From Paragonimus skrjabini miyazakii (lineage: Eukaryota > Platyhelminthes > Trematoda > Plagiorchiida > Troglotrematidae), in NCBI GenBank assembly GCA_014338405.1, contig JTDE01000969.1:58176-122175 (forward strand): a stretch of 64,000 nt of DNA. Reading direction: 5' to 3'. How positions within the stretch are numbered: position 1 is the first letter of the stretch; every line of letters starts with the position of its first letter. A model generated the notes under the pieces. It saw nothing but the letters and a program-made list of their open reading frames with translations, was not told where the DNA came from and made no database searches. This document shows positions 10,986-24,120 of the stretch, in pieces. Both the position numbers and the translations under genes were made by a program.

Positions 10986-12421
10986 TTGCAACCAAGATAC
11001 CCTACGACTTATCCGTAAGATATCATCATCTATTCTTATCAGTCCACCGTCTGTTAGGAAGCTGGTTGTCTGTTATAATCATTCTCTATTGAGGTGAGAC
11101 ATCATAATCTGTTTCCATAATAAAATAAGATTTCTAAAGAATGGCACTTTGGACCAACTTCGATGCTCATGCACGTGCCGTGTGCATATAGAGCACCATC
11201 CCGTTAGCATCATGAATTCGATTCATCACATTTCTGTATTCGGCTACACTCTGTGGAGTCAGATGATCATTCAGGAAAGTTACACTGTGCGACCAATTCA
11301 CGTGTAAAATTTGACAGCCAGAGTGAAATCACACCTTTGAGTTAATTCAAGCTGCCGTGGGTCATGAAATGATGTAGGATATTGGTTATTTCATACTGAG
11401 GGCCCAAAGCATATATGCTGAACACCTTTGCTCACAACCTTTGTCTCTGTTAGAAATTCGGTTTCAAGGTCAAATAGTGTTTATTCACAACACACGAGCG
11501 AACTGAACACAATTAGTACTAATTTGGTGAATATTCACTAATGATAATCATGCGCTGAACTATAACCAGCATTCGTCAAGTTAAAGTGCTCACTTCTAGC
11601 GGCTAGGTTTTGAAATAGAAAGTACAGTGTTTTCTAATTTAAGAAAAACTTTCAACCAACCGCTGATTTAGTTTATTGGCAACGTTTCGTTAGTGAAAGA
11701 CCTGAGGGTCTAATTTTCTCCTTCTATGGCCATTTACAAAACACCCAGAAATCAACTGGGGTATCAGGCCATGATCAGGGATTCTGTAATCGTTGGTCAT
11801 GCGTTAGTCACAACACATGAGAACCATCCAGAAATTTTAGGGGTGTGTGTAAATGAACAAGAGGGCTTGTTTACTGGACCTATCGAAATTGAAGTAGATA
11901 AGTGTGCCGTAAGTAGAATTGGTGGGGCTGTACTCTCTGGCACATGGTAGACAGACTTGAATCGATCGAATTGACTTGTATTGATACCTGGATGAGACAA
12001 CAAACTTAACACATTAAGACTGTGATTCTTCTTCTCTCAAAATGGTTGACACTTTGACTGAACTATCTAAAAACAATATCAATTTCATTTCCGTCTAGTC
12101 GTTTACGTGTCCCGGATCTGCTGTAATTATCCATTCGATTCCGTTATGGACCTCCTGTCTATAAACACTTGGTCAGTTACATGTTACTTTCTGCTTTGTT
12201 TAGTTGCTTACGTCTGGCTTGCCTTAAATATCATCAACATTGTAATAGGTTCATTTAATTTTGAAGAAGCTTCTACATCAAAAGCGGAACGTCCATAAAA
12301 GACTAAATTACCGATTATTCACAGGTTGTACCGAAATCACGAAATCTTCAATCATTCTCAAGCATATAACAAGAAGACAAAAGACTGACATTACACGATT
12401 TATGCTCGAGCAGATTTCGCT
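10986..12421. other. Mostly featureless, one weak 74-codon frame
   Basis: An open frame at 11726-11950 (plus) begins MAIYKTPRNQLGYQ and ends GGAVLSGTW. It has a balanced composition but no recognised domain and no clear splice acceptor. A frame at 12107-12298 is hydrophobic (NTWSVTCYFLLCLVAYVWL). Neither is strong enough to call a gene. Confidence 0.35.
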
Positions 12422-13321
12422 NNNNNNNNNNNNNNNNNNNNNNNNNNNNNNNNNNNNNNNNNNNNNNNNNNNNNNNNNNNNNNNNNNNNNNNNNNNNNNN
12501 NNNNNNNNNNNNNNNNNNNNNNNNNNNNNNNNNNNNNNNNNNNNNNNNNNNNNNNNNNNNNNNNNNNNNNNNNNNNNNNNNNNNNNNNNNNNNNNNNNNN
12601 NNNNNNNNNNNNNNNNNNNNNNNNNNNNNNNNNNNNNNNNNNNNNNNNNNNNNNNNNNNNNNNNNNNNNNNNNNNNNNNNNNNNNNNNNNNNNNNNNNNN
12701 NNNNNNNNNNNNNNNNNNNNNNNNNNNNNNNNNNNNNNNNNNNNNNNNNNNNNNNNNNNNNNNNNNNNNNNNNNNNNNNNNNNNNNNNNNNNNNNNNNNN
12801 NNNNNNNNNNNNNNNNNNNNNNNNNNNNNNNNNNNNNNNNNNNNNNNNNNNNNNNNNNNNNNNNNNNNNNNNNNNNNNNNNNNNNNNNNNNNNNNNNNNN
12901 NNNNNNNNNNNNNNNNNNNNNNNNNNNNNNNNNNNNNNNNNNNNNNNNNNNNNNNNNNNNNNNNNNNNNNNNNNNNNNNNNNNNNNNNNNNNNNNNNNNN
13001 NNNNNNNNNNNNNNNNNNNNNNNNNNNNNNNNNNNNNNNNNNNNNNNNNNNNNNNNNNNNNNNNNNNNNNNNNNNNNNNNNNNNNNNNNNNNNNNNNNNN
13101 NNNNNNNNNNNNNNNNNNNNNNNNNNNNNNNNNNNNNNNNNNNNNNNNNNNNNNNNNNNNNNNNNNNNNNNNNNNNNNNNNNNNNNNNNNNNNNNNNNNN
13201 NNNNNNNNNNNNNNNNNNNNNNNNNNNNNNNNNNNNNNNNNNNNNNNNNNNNNNNNNNNNNNNNNNNNNNNNNNNNNNNNNNNNNNNNNNNNNNNNNNNN
13301 NNNNNNNNNNNNNNNNNNNNN
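12422..13321. other. Assembly gap of 900 N
   Basis: All bases are N. Open frames drawn through the gap are artefacts. The gap begins inside a PLE reverse transcriptase read from the right, so the missing sequence probably holds the rest of that element. Confidence 0.98.
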
Positions 13322-13535
13322 CAAGAAACGGCAATCGGCCATTAGTCTCACGTTCTAGACTGTAGCGAATGTTTGGGTGCAAACAGTTCATTTGTTCTAA
13401 CAAATCTGTTGCCTGCATCTGATCACTTGTGACTATAAGTATGTCATCAACATACCTTTTATAGAGGACTAAACTGTCCAATTTGCTCGCCATTTGATTT
13501 TCCAGGTTGCCGACGAAGATGGTGTTTAGAGAAGG
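13322..13535 (-). mobile_element. Penelope-like reverse transcriptase fragment
   Basis: The minus strand encodes LNTIFVGNLENQMASKLD, then VLYKRYVDDILIVTSD, then RYSLERETNGRLPFL. This matches palm motifs B/C through D-E of PLE reverse transcriptases, with an intact catalytic YVDD box near 13450. The right end is truncated just after motif B, where a frameshift also appears. The left end is lost in the N gap. Its endonuclease domain is not visible. It is a fragment unless the gap restores it. Confidence 0.85.
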
Positions 13536-15030
13536 AAATGATCAAAATTACGGGAGTTACTTATTCCAGACATGCAGTGGTTTAGATCAGGTGTCTATTT
13601 GAAGAACGACATGTGTGATGCCACTAGATGGAATGTAGCAATAAACGTATTACTTCAGTCACATGCGTAAATATCAGAGAAAGATTACACTTCAATAATT
13701 ATAACCTACCTATCATTAAATATACAGTGACCTTCATAACTTCTTTGTCTGAATCCTGAAGATAACCAATAGATAGTTTAGACTGGTCGCCTCCTGCAGG
13801 AATGGGGGAAGAATGCAAAGTATCAGAATCAGTAGTGAACGATTAGATACTTAACCTATAAAAGAATACGGACAGTAGGCATTCGCTGTAAACTTTCAGA
13901 AATTATTAAAGCATGTTCAGGTAATTTTAAGTAGTTTCTTGATTACTTCTGATACAATTTTTCCTTTTTCGTTTGCTGTTGGTCAGAAAACCAGATAAAA
14001 ATTATTATACAAAATATTATGTTGTGTATTGCTTTGAACTACTGGAAAACAGACATACGAGCATAAAACTTGTGAGCTTATCGTAAAATCAATTAGTCAT
14101 GTAAGTGATTTTAGCATTATAGTTCTTGTTTCTAAACATCAAGCCTAATCCGAAAATATCAGGCCTCATTTATTCTGTTTTATAGAATATACGTAAGCTG
14201 GAGCATGCAAAACTGTTTGGTTGTTCTAAGATGATGCTCAGAGCTTGATGTTAGAGACAGCAGAATAAAAGAGCCTACTGGAGACCCTGCTAGAAGCAAA
14301 TAACTCTAGGATTTGACCAGCTTGGTAACCCGAGGTCGCTGTGCGTAAGATAGTCATGCCTGAATTTAATGACTGTCCGCAGTAGAGGTATCCAACTTCA
14401 ATTAGGCTGGAAGTTTTCCAACCATAGCGGATGATGGGTTGGCGGTAGAGGTGAACTGCTGCACGCTTACGTTAGGACAACCTTTCTTAACCTCCTGTTT
14501 ATATTTCATTCGACACCAATTAGGGAAATGTAAAAATTGTTCTGCTGCATACTCACGACACTGCGTCTTACATTCACAGCGCTCCTACGTAGTTATCGTT
14601 CGACTTACACTGTGAGCACGGCGGTTTCTTTTATATGGATAACGTTCACGACGCTTGTGTTTCTTCATCAAAAATGCGGGATGTCCTGACGGTTTAGACT
14701 GTAATGGTCGGTAAGTTGATAGTTTTTGTATGCAGGGGTTTAATCACAACAACCGTACTGGAGCATCTGCCTTGTTTTGGAACACTCCGTCCATTACTTT
14801 TCAAGGATGTTTCAAGAAAGAAAATTGTCTGTTAACAACTGTCTGCCATCATTCAGCACAGACTTGATGGTAAGGTAGTAGTGAAAATGTAACAGTCAAT
14901 TCTCAAAGAGCCAGAAGCATTCGAAGTAATGATGTCAAAACACCCGTTAAGCAAATTGGAATTTTTGCCTTACGGAACTGATACACAGTGATACAACACA
15001 TTTTGTGTAAAATCTGCCAATATACGTTAA

Positions 15031-15053
15031 CTAGATTCCAGAGTGGAATCTAG
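15031..15053. repeat. Perfect 10-bp hairpin
   Basis: CTAGATTCCA, a 3-nt spacer GAG, then TGGAATCTAG, an exact inverted repeat. No neighbouring gene explains it; it may be chance or a transposon terminus. Confidence 0.6.
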
Positions 15054-15349
15054 TGCATTCCACATTACTTCTGTAACAGAGCATTACTTTCTGATTAGAG
15101 GATGCTAAACAAGCTAAGCGAACTATCTGTGCAAGGTGGTCTTTACGTTCCAGTATATAAGGGGAAAAATTTAGTCACACCGAAATTTCATTTTACTCAA
15201 TCATACCCGCTTTCAGATTAACTTAATCTAATGAGGGTGACAATAATTCCTTCACCAATGGTTTGAATCAAAATGTAATACTACCCTGAATCTATTGTGG
15301 CTTCAGGTTAGAACCTAGTAATTTCCAGTTGTGTGCGTTGCTCAGAGCT

Positions 15350-15408
15350 ACGTGTACACGTATTCGAAATTGCCTCTACTTGTAGACACCACTGACACGT
15401 GTACACGT
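15350..15408. repeat. Two copies of the palindrome ACGTGTACACGT
   Basis: The 12-bp perfect palindrome occurs at 15350-15361 and 15397-15408, 47 bp apart. It lies inside a stretch rich in CACGTG-like and ACGCA words up to about 15570. It could be a paired binding site or a degenerate tandem repeat; no gene start is visible nearby. Confidence 0.5.
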
Positions 15409-18400
15409 GCCTGTCTGGGTATACGCAGGTACCCACGCACGCAATACGCACATATGGGCATGTACTTTGTAGTCGCGCACATATGCACCGATCGATTAAT
15501 GGTTCTGTCTAGAAACTGTGCAGCCTTTAGTCCTATTTGTGCCCATGCTGCCACACGTATGCGCTGTGGGTTGCTTACCTATGCACGATTGTGCGGGAAA
15601 ATACCACTTGGTGTAATCACCTGTTGCTAAGTCTAAGGAGAATAGGCAAATCTACATTCCGAGAACGGCGAATCTACTCAGTTCTCTTTGGCTTCCACAG
15701 TCACAAAAGATGCCTTATGACTGTGTTAAAATAGCATCTGTTAAGTTACAATTGATGTATTTCTGTCTTAGTAGCAAAATAAACTGAAGAGGTTGCTACT
15801 AAGTTAGGAATGCACGACGAATTATTGCACTTTTGGTAGAAAGCCTCATGAAGTTACTTCATTCTGCCCAATAAGACCAGACACCCAGCTCCAAATAATA
15901 TAGCACTGCTTGTGCGAAGATTCACAAAATGATTATGTATTACTAATTACGATCTTGTGCTTTGCTCGCACATTGTCAATATGGGCCAGACATGACGAGT
16001 GCATGATACTCGTTTCGTCTTTAGGCACGTTCGTTCACTTCTCAATATCGTACGTCCAGCTGACCTTCGTCATACATTAGTTTTTACTTAGCTTCTCAAT
16101 TGTCACCTTGACATAAACGTTCCTCGCGGATTCAGATAACCGAGGACAATAAGCTTAGCATTGCAGGCGATGGAACGAAAGCTATTGCAGTTATTTCCAC
16201 CCTTTTGAGGTACTAACGAACTGTTGAAGAATATTGCGCCAATATTGAGCGGATCGACCAAATAAACATGGTATTAAAGATCGAACACGCACTCAATTTA
16301 TGAGGTTTAACTGAATAGGTGTTGAGTTCAACTAATTTAGTAGTTATAACATCTAGTGGGCAATAACGGGAAGATCCGAAGCTGTAACAGGACAGTAATT
16401 TGATTCAGACTTTTGAATTTACTGTTTATTTTATTCAACACTTGAAACAAAAAAAGAGAATTTCATAGACGCTTACGAGCACACGTCAATCATACAACCT
16501 AACATTTGTGATGGTTCACGTGTACGCGTACTATCAGGCATCGATATAATGCATTACCTTAACGGAATTTGTATGCAGCTTCTAATGTTACGATCATTCA
16601 CATGGTCGATAAAAGATCTTCCATTAATTTTATCTTTTAAAATGCAATGAAGTTTGTCGAACTACAAAGTATAGAAGACATATTTCTTATTACGGTAACA
16701 ACAACTCAATTGATTTCCTGCCACGTGTTCTTTGTACGGAAGTACACAGCAAAATCGAGTTATCGATTGTGGAATAACGTCAACCTACTTTTAGTGTATT
16801 GGGGTGTGGATTCTCGCAGCGTGCAGCGTACATGATGGACGTCTAAAATTGTCAACCGCATTTTAGTGCTCAGCTGAACGAAAAGTGCCAAAACATACGT
16901 GACATTACTCCGAAGGTTGTTTTATCCAATACAGAATGAAGGTCCATCTAAATCTTTCGTTTGTTGTTGCTAACTGAACCTGTTGGATGGTTTCTACATA
17001 TTCTTGATTAATTTAAGACAATAGCATTATCGTAAATACATCTTCCATTCGACAGTGTATTCTCAAATGCTTCAGTCAACAACTGACTACTTATTTACAT
17101 AGCTTCGTTGGGTCGGTCAACAACTGGTATCCATTCAATAACCAGTCTAAATACACCATCACCAGTAGACTTGCACATTAAATCAATGTGTGCTCCAATA
17201 ATTCAAGCATAAACACGGATGAAACATACGCTTGTCTGGCTTGAGCTAGTTGTGTGGACTCTAAATAGCTGAAAATTGTCGGGTGACTTTCACCATGATA
17301 AATAAAGTTTTAGATAGTACTACAATTGATAGACCTAGTTACGTAGGGATGGTGAGGATCCTTGGTGAAAATAAATCACCCGAAGTTCATAGGTGATTGA
17401 AACTTTTAACTTCTTTTAGAAATTCCTGCCAATCCTTTTCGTACAGAGATGGCTTGCCCAACTTTTAATTTTGCTGCTGTTTGTCAGTAGAACATTTCGC
17501 TGCTGGATTTCAACCCCCACCACGTTTTTGTTGGGCATGCTAAACTAATCAGATGAAAAGCGCTCAGTCACATTAACTTGTGAGTAATTCTCAGGTTATT
17601 CGGCTACCTATAGAGCAGGTAATGTTACATTTCTGTTAGATTCACTTGGTCATCTCAAAAAGTAGGACTTCCGGTCATGTTGCATTCATCAAGATAATGA
17701 AGTTTGGTTCGCATTTTCACTTGAAATTTGTTAGAAAACATAGGGAGGGAACTTTTAATCCAATTTTGAATGGGATAATATGATATGAGCCCAAAATGAT
17801 TTGGCTATTTTTTTGTTCCGTCGTTTGATGTTCGTGATTCTGAGTTGTTACAGGCGGATAATAATGTCGACAACCGGAAAAGTTAGTAGTAAGCTGTAAA
17901 AATTAAAATTGCTGTAAGTTATACAAGACATTCAGTGCAGTTCACACAGTTAAATGAGGTTCTCTACTTTCATCTAATAAGGAATGTTTACTGAAAAGTG
18001 TTATCTATCAAGCGTACTTATCGAGAAGTCACTGGACTATTGGTTGAACCACCTGTCTCACAAACACAAAGAAGGACCATAATTTGTTGTTCAAACGAGG
18101 GCATATTGTACTGATGAAAGCTTATGTGAATGACACTTGAGTCTGCCGCTCACTTTCGAAGCTTATCAGCCGAAAATGCTGTCAGGCTATGCCAACAGAG
18201 GTCAACTGTAGTTGGCGTTCATTTCGTAATGCAGCACCTAAATTTTAAGCATATTTGATCATCACAAGGATTAGAATGGGTTGAGCTATTTCAGTTCATT
18301 TACTTTGCTGTAATTCTTCTATATGCGGAAGACTTGAAGCAGAATAAATGAGTAAAAACTGTGCCAAAAATGACACGTTTATTGATTCGTAATACAAAGC

Positions 18401-19410
18401 AAGCAGCTTGGCGTATATTGCATTCAAGCAGTTCATCGCCGCAATTGAGAAGGTACTCAACGCCGCATAGCTGACTACGACGTCTGAGAAGAGGAAGTTA
18501 CCGCAGTCATCAGTAAATTTAGACTTTATTGAAGTTTTCGTCTCTCGGGTAGGTTATAGTACTTTCTGCTGCTGCGGTAAAGCGTTCATAAGCAGAACTG
18601 ACAGGAATCTTAAATGAAACGTGAACGAGAAAATATGCTGAAATGGCCAGTAAGTAGCAAGTTTCAGCTAACCACCCAAATCGGTGATTATTCTTGTAAA
18701 GTTTTATCGATGATTATCAAAACCCTGGTAAAGACTGCTCACTATTTCGATTCAAGTTGTACGTCCATTGCGATTGTTGTAATACGAGTGACTGATCGCT
18801 CAAATTCGCAGAATGCTTGCTAAATGTTAGATGTGAGCCACAGTATTGTCCGCAACGGCGACTAACTGTTACGATGAGACAGCGTGATAATAATTGGCCA
18901 GCAGACTTTTCACGTATGTGTTTCGGTGCGTCAACTTTTGATTTTGTGTGAAGCATTTATATCACGCTTTGTGCGTTTGTTCAGTGTGTGAAATTCTTGT
19001 CCTTCATATTTTGTTTGAGTACTTTTGTTCAGAAACGGATGAGCGGATTGCTGTAGGATGCTTTAAGTGTAAACTACATTTCAAACTTCAATCCAGCAAA
19101 ATGCTTGGAAAAAACCATTAAACAATTCAGGCAACGGAAGACAAGTTACACCGACGCATACGCTATCTGCAAACGTCTTACAAACAACAAACTGCTTTGA
19201 GAAAATTTTAATTACTAGTTATGTTGATATAACTCAGTTGTTGCTGTGGGAAGTAACGTTATCTACTAAATAACCGAAGCCCCGTTGTCCGGTGTACCAA
19301 TAATGCGACCATCGTTTTGGAGGTTATCTAAACTTCTAACACAAAATTATCGAAAATGCGAAAATACTGACAACACCCAATTAGCTGTCTATAACTTGTG
19401 GTCAATGAGA

Positions 19411-19848
19411 TCAACTAAATGCAAGATGTTTAGGATTTTTATACAAGTTTAGAGGTAGCTTCAGTATACAGCTATCTAAATTACTGACTAAGGTGCATTT
19501 GTTAGCAAAATATGTGTTATCATTAACAGCTGCTAGCTGACAACAATCTTCCAGTCTTATGAATAAGTCAACAGTATACGTGACAAAAATAATGTTGATG
19601 TGAGTTAAATTGCCAGATACCATGCTGCCAAAAGGTGATTGGCTTAACTCAAGGATAATCGATACGAAATCAGATAAATGATCCGTATCAGAGCATAAAT
19701 ATGTATGGATAAAATTCAATCGGTAACCAGTGCGATTCTGTTTCTCAGAGCAAAAATGAACGGTATAGTTAAGGCATATTCTCACCCGTTCAAAAAGTAC
19801 TTTTAACACCATCGGATCAGTCAAACAATGTCGTGTTGTGACGTCCAA
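19411..19848 (-). other. 145-codon open frame, unidentified
   Basis: One of the longer uninterrupted frames in the window. The residues (for example DTDHLSDFVSIILELSQ and NNTYF-like stretches) give no recognised domain, and the leader is neither a signal peptide nor a membrane anchor. A GTGAGA donor-like site lies inside the frame near 19785. It may be an exon or a chance frame. Confidence 0.22.
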
Positions 19849-20222
19849 ACAACCACTATTCGATCACTAATGTGGTCATAAAGATATTTTTCCATGACCT
19901 TAATCTGTCATGGACAACGATCAATTTATTATTTTTCTCATTGGTAGGTCGTTTCTAATCCAATCACTTAAAGGTCAAATATTCTATTGTTACTTTGTGA
20001 AGAAAACCAACTTAGAACATTCTAACTCATACATTTGGAATGTACGGATGACGAGGCCATGAGAGCGGATTCATCGCCTCCCTTTATGGAATATGGATAG
20101 TGTGAATAGAAACCAAATATTCAAAGAAAACGTCAAGGGCAATTTTCATTCGTGAGTGTAATAACTGTTTCGTCCACAGTGTGCCTAATGATTTATATAT
20201 TGCCGGTTGTGTTTGCTAGCAG
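19849..20222. other. No supported feature
   Basis: AT-rich; only the acceptor-like run TTGTGTTTGCTAGCAG at its right end is of note. Confidence 0.4.
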
Positions 20223-20395
20223 TTACGCTATCACTGTTCCACGCTAGTTTAATGGAAATTGAGTCATGGGATGTTAACAATCCACATGAACCTCTTCTGA
20301 GAACAGGAGTCAGGCTTGCGCAATCGGATATTTATAACTTCGGCAACATTCAACATTCGGGATTTCACCGTTGTTGGTTGATTTCTTGGCATTGG
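20223..20395 (+). CDS. Candidate internal exon, unidentified
   Basis: An open frame follows an acceptor-like GTGTTTGCTAGCAG and runs to a GTAGAT donor-like site. The peptide includes LMEIESWDVNNPHEPLL, RTGVRLAQSDIYNF and GFHRCWLISWHW, and its composition looks protein-like. It would start in phase 1 and end in phase 0. I recognise no family. It could belong to the same plus-strand gene as the candidates at 21237 and 26627, but phases do not prove that. Chance remains quite possible. Confidence 0.25.
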
Positions 20396-21236
20396 GTAGA
20401 TAATTTTAGAGGGATCTTTCTCACTGATCGATTGAATAAGGCCAATCTGATGAAGAAAAACACCACCTGAAACCGTTTTAGTCATATTGTGATGGATAAC
20501 CAAATCGGAGGCGCAATTATTCTAACACTTGGTGGAATATCTCAACACGGTTTAATAGCCAAGACGAACGGACTGCTGACAACCCGAGCTAACGGATGGG
20601 CCATCGTTCAATAAAACCAGACTAACTGAGAAAAAATTGCATGCAAAAACCCACGACAAAAAAAGCCAGTCACACACAAAGGTCAGCAGAACTGCACACG
20701 ACGTGTGAGGGAGTGGAGACACCCACTGAGTCTTGGACTGAAGTTCCGGTTCACAAATCCGAGCTCGCGGATGGTGTTAGAACGTATGAGTTGGACAATA
20801 AAGATAATTCTTTACTGAATGCCTTTTTGCTACAATACCACTATTCAACCACACAGGATTGAGTTCCTGCACTTTATCGGAAACTCACTTTGTAGTGCAA
20901 TTAGTGTGTGACATTCGACATGGGAAAAGAAACGTGTGCACATAACAACTGTTTGTAAAACGTGGAAGTTTGTCTTGGCCTCATGACGTGAAGTTACAAA
21001 CCTACATATAGACGTGTGGCGATAAACCAACGATCCCAAATAACCACAAGAAAATCGAATCTCAAAGCCACAGTCCTACTGAACAAATTATTAAGAAGAA
21101 TAACAGGACAACCTCACGAGTTTTGATCGAGCGACAGTTCTCTGGGAAATGGATTATAATCTGGTGTCAAACAGACTCGGAATGAACTGTAATCACATAA
21201 TATGATATTCTTACGTAACAAAATTCTTCCGAGTAG

Positions 21237-21406
21237 TGAAGAGTTTCAAGAGCAATGGAGACGAGCCGATGTCCAAATATTTGATGCACGCACCACTCAA
21301 ACAAAATACAATAATATGCCACTGGCTGTTCGTATAACTACCAAACTAACGCGAGAAAATATGAATTTGTGGGTCACCTTCCAGTTAACTGTGAAAAACA
21401 GGAGAG
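21237..21406 (+). CDS. Candidate internal exon, unidentified
   Basis: The frame follows an AG at 21236 and ends at GTAACC. The encoded peptide includes EEFQEQWRRADVQIF, DARTTQTKYNNMPLAV and LWVTFQLTVKNRR, a charged, soluble-looking segment with no stop for about 115 codons around it. The incoming phase would be 2 and the outgoing phase 1. No domain is recognised. The acceptor lacks a strong pyrimidine tract, which weakens the call. Confidence 0.28.
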
Positions 21407-23946
21407 GTAACCACTTAGGAGGGATGGAGCTGATCAAGATTTTCACGTTTTTGCTGGAAATATCGATACAGCTACAACCTGCTTTGAGCCGAAACTCTTG
21501 CATAGTTGAGTTGCGAAGTAAGTTTTCGCGAATGACTTCAGCAATCTAGCGATATCTTCTGCCATGAATTTCCCCTCGATAAGTAGACCACAAATTTCCC
21601 ATTGAGAGAGTGTGACTCAGGTTTCAACCCTACAGCCCGCCTCGTCTTTCGAATAAAATACAGTGAGTAACCGTTGTGCATGATCACTTCTTTTTAGCAA
21701 TTCTAGTTCTGTTTGCAGTGTCAGTATAACATCCATTTGGACTTCCTCTTTATCTGCCGCCTACTACTCTTTTTGTGAGTAGTATTTTTGATGACATAAT
21801 TATCCTCATATGTAGGTCGCCATCTTGAATTTGAACATATTTTTCTTTCGCTCGACCACTGACGGTGAAAAACTCCCTCAGGACGTACCATTTCGATCGT
21901 ATATGGCAGTTCATGTTGATTCCATACATCCACTCTTATGTACCTGCTGATATCCGAGCTGTTTGCAGTCGTTATCAATTTGATTTGACCTCGGGGTGTG
22001 AAGTTCTAGTAGTACCTAGCTGATCTCTGAAGTGAAACGCAGAGCAGATTCCACAGTCAGTTTTACAGATCATGGTCACAGCATCCATCGGATATGTCAT
22101 GACGTTCGGCTTTGGATTCAGCGAAACTAAACTGTCAAGGTGAAGTTAATGACCACTAAAAGTTTGTTTAATTTGCACGCTCCGCTGGATTGGACTATCT
22201 TCTCTTTTTATTTTGTCACTATCTTGGAAATGTATTTGGTCTTTACTGTCTGAACCGTTTGGGAGCTCAGTACTGTTATGGGTTGAATTAAGATTTGCGA
22301 CAACGTTGTTCATATTGGTCTCGTCATTGAGGACGCAAAAAGTACTAACCGTATACTTCGTGTAAAATACGAAGCATTCATTTGTTATATTAAGTCAGTT
22401 AGTCTTCTGTTTGCTTGTGTTAACTTCAGCTAATAGGGGACACAGAGGCCAACCGACTGCTACTCCATTTTTATGCTAGTAGATTACATTGATAAACAAA
22501 TGATGAACGTTACTAGTGCAAAGCATCAGCATTTTACTCAGTCCATACTTTGGAATGCCCACAAGTTAATTGTTACTTTCGAGATAGAGTATGTGATCAC
22601 CTTTTTCGTTTAGAGGCCCGCTCGTAAATACTGAGGCGACGTTGGATGAGACTATTCTTGCGTTGGTTAGGTTTAGGTAGTAGATTACGTCGATGAACAT
22701 AAATGTATCCCTTAGACAATGCTTTGTTGACCTCAATATATCGGTTTCGAGCAAACCGGTGAGCCACTGTAGCAGAGTGTGGTAGGATAAGTTGTACATA
22801 TCTGAAATGGGTCTCAAAGGCAGACTTTTTATGTGCACTTTGGGCAAACCTCATAACCCAGGGATTAACATTCTAATGTGGCAGATGGGGCGAAAATTGA
22901 CTGCGTCAATCAGCCCCTTCCGTTTTTCTTGGCACGGAGTTTTAGGGGTCGTCTTCTTCACTGTTAGAGCTTTGTCTTTCTCCTTTTATACATAGAAGAC
23001 TCTCGAAATATCAGTCAGTATGTAATTATTTTTGACAACACATCCACTTTTGGTAGGTAAAACGGTTTCTATTGTCTTATCTATCTCAGAGGGCATTATA
23101 TACCGACTTTTCATAAATGCTTCAAAGCCTCTAAGTCTTGTTTCGTGAGAAATTTTTTTGCTTGCATATACGTTCCAGGTATTAGTAGCACGAATCGGCC
23201 AACGCTGATTCTAGTTCTCCTTCTTTTAAAGCCGATAATGAAGCTGGTTCCGATAACCGTTGACAGGAACTTTTAATCCGAACTTATAATCACGCTGCTT
23301 ATTTTTACGATTTGGACAACGAAGTCAAAATATTACTCACATTCACGGAGAGTTAGCGAACAGTGTTCAGAATTACTCGGGAATCTGGTACACGATTTTA
23401 CAGGGTTCAACTGACTGAACATTTCAGCCACTATAATGTCAAGTCGCTTGGCCGCAAAACTAGTAACTCAAACCTTGAAACGTGCACAGTTGCCTTCCGA
23501 CAATTCTTTAAATGTACTTTTATAATGAGGTAGTTTCTGTTACATGTCTCAAACACTGTCCACCACGATGTTTTGCTGGTTGTTATCATGACGACCAAGT
23601 GAAACAGTTGATGGATCATTAAGATGACACCCCACAATTCTCCAGTAGCACTTTGGATACTGGCTGTTGTCGATTCATTGAGTCAGGAAACGAATTCTGG
23701 TTCCGGTTCCGGCAGGTTTCACAGTAGACCTAAAATACCTCCAAAATCCATTCAGTTTGTTTGGGTCACTGGATTGTTCGACTCGTTCGAAATTCGTCAC
23801 TGAATACATGAGAAAAGCAAAGTACCACCTGTTGGAAGCAGAGTTACGCGCAGCCTATTGAGAACCATTTGAAAAGAGGATTACGCCAAACTAGGAAAAT
23901 GGGTTGATCATTCAGCCAAGAGTAGTTGATCGATTGCTAACAAATG
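21407..23946. other. No supported gene
   Basis: AT-rich with overlapping short minus-strand frames at 22566-22854 that show no domain. A small stem (GGGGC and ATTGA pairing with TCAAT and GCCCC) lies at 22887-22917. Confidence 0.4.
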
Positions 23947-24120
23947 GATTGAGAATAACACAACGTTATGAGTAAGTTGTAATACTCTACGTTTCATCCA
24001 CCTCGGGTGGCCTTCATTAGGAGTGTTGTGAACGATTAAAACACTCCTAATGAAGGCCACCTGAGGTGGATGAAACGTAGAGTATTACAACTTACTCATA
24101 ACGTTGTGTTATTCTCAGTC
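23947..24120. repeat. Near-perfect inverted repeat, two 81-bp arms
   Basis: The left arm (23947-24027) and right arm (24040-24120) are reverse complements with about two mismatches, separated by a 12-nt loop, GTGAACGATTAA. The transcript would form one long hairpin. There is no open frame and no obvious target duplication beside it. It may be a foldback or MITE-like element, a hairpin RNA source, or a cloning or assembly inversion. Confidence 0.9.

Larger units (their letters stand above)
13536..19410. other. No supported gene
   Basis: Long AT-rich block. Open frames are short and lack domains. It contains a perfect short hairpin at 15031-15053 and two copies of a 12-bp palindrome near 15350. 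A B-box-like GGTTGAAATCC lies on the minus strand near 17500 without a convincing A box. Confidence 0.45.

Noticed and set aside
12261..13493. Open frames of 347-381 codons on both strands
   Set aside because: They run through 900 N; only the right 60 residues of the minus frame are real PLE sequence.
17490..17520. Minus-strand B-box-like GGTTGAAATCC
   Set aside because: No matching A box at tRNA spacing and no similarity to the SINE families found.
22887..22917. Short two-part stem resembling a terminator
   Set aside because: No gene ends here, eukaryotic genes do not use such terminators, and stems of this size occur by chance.
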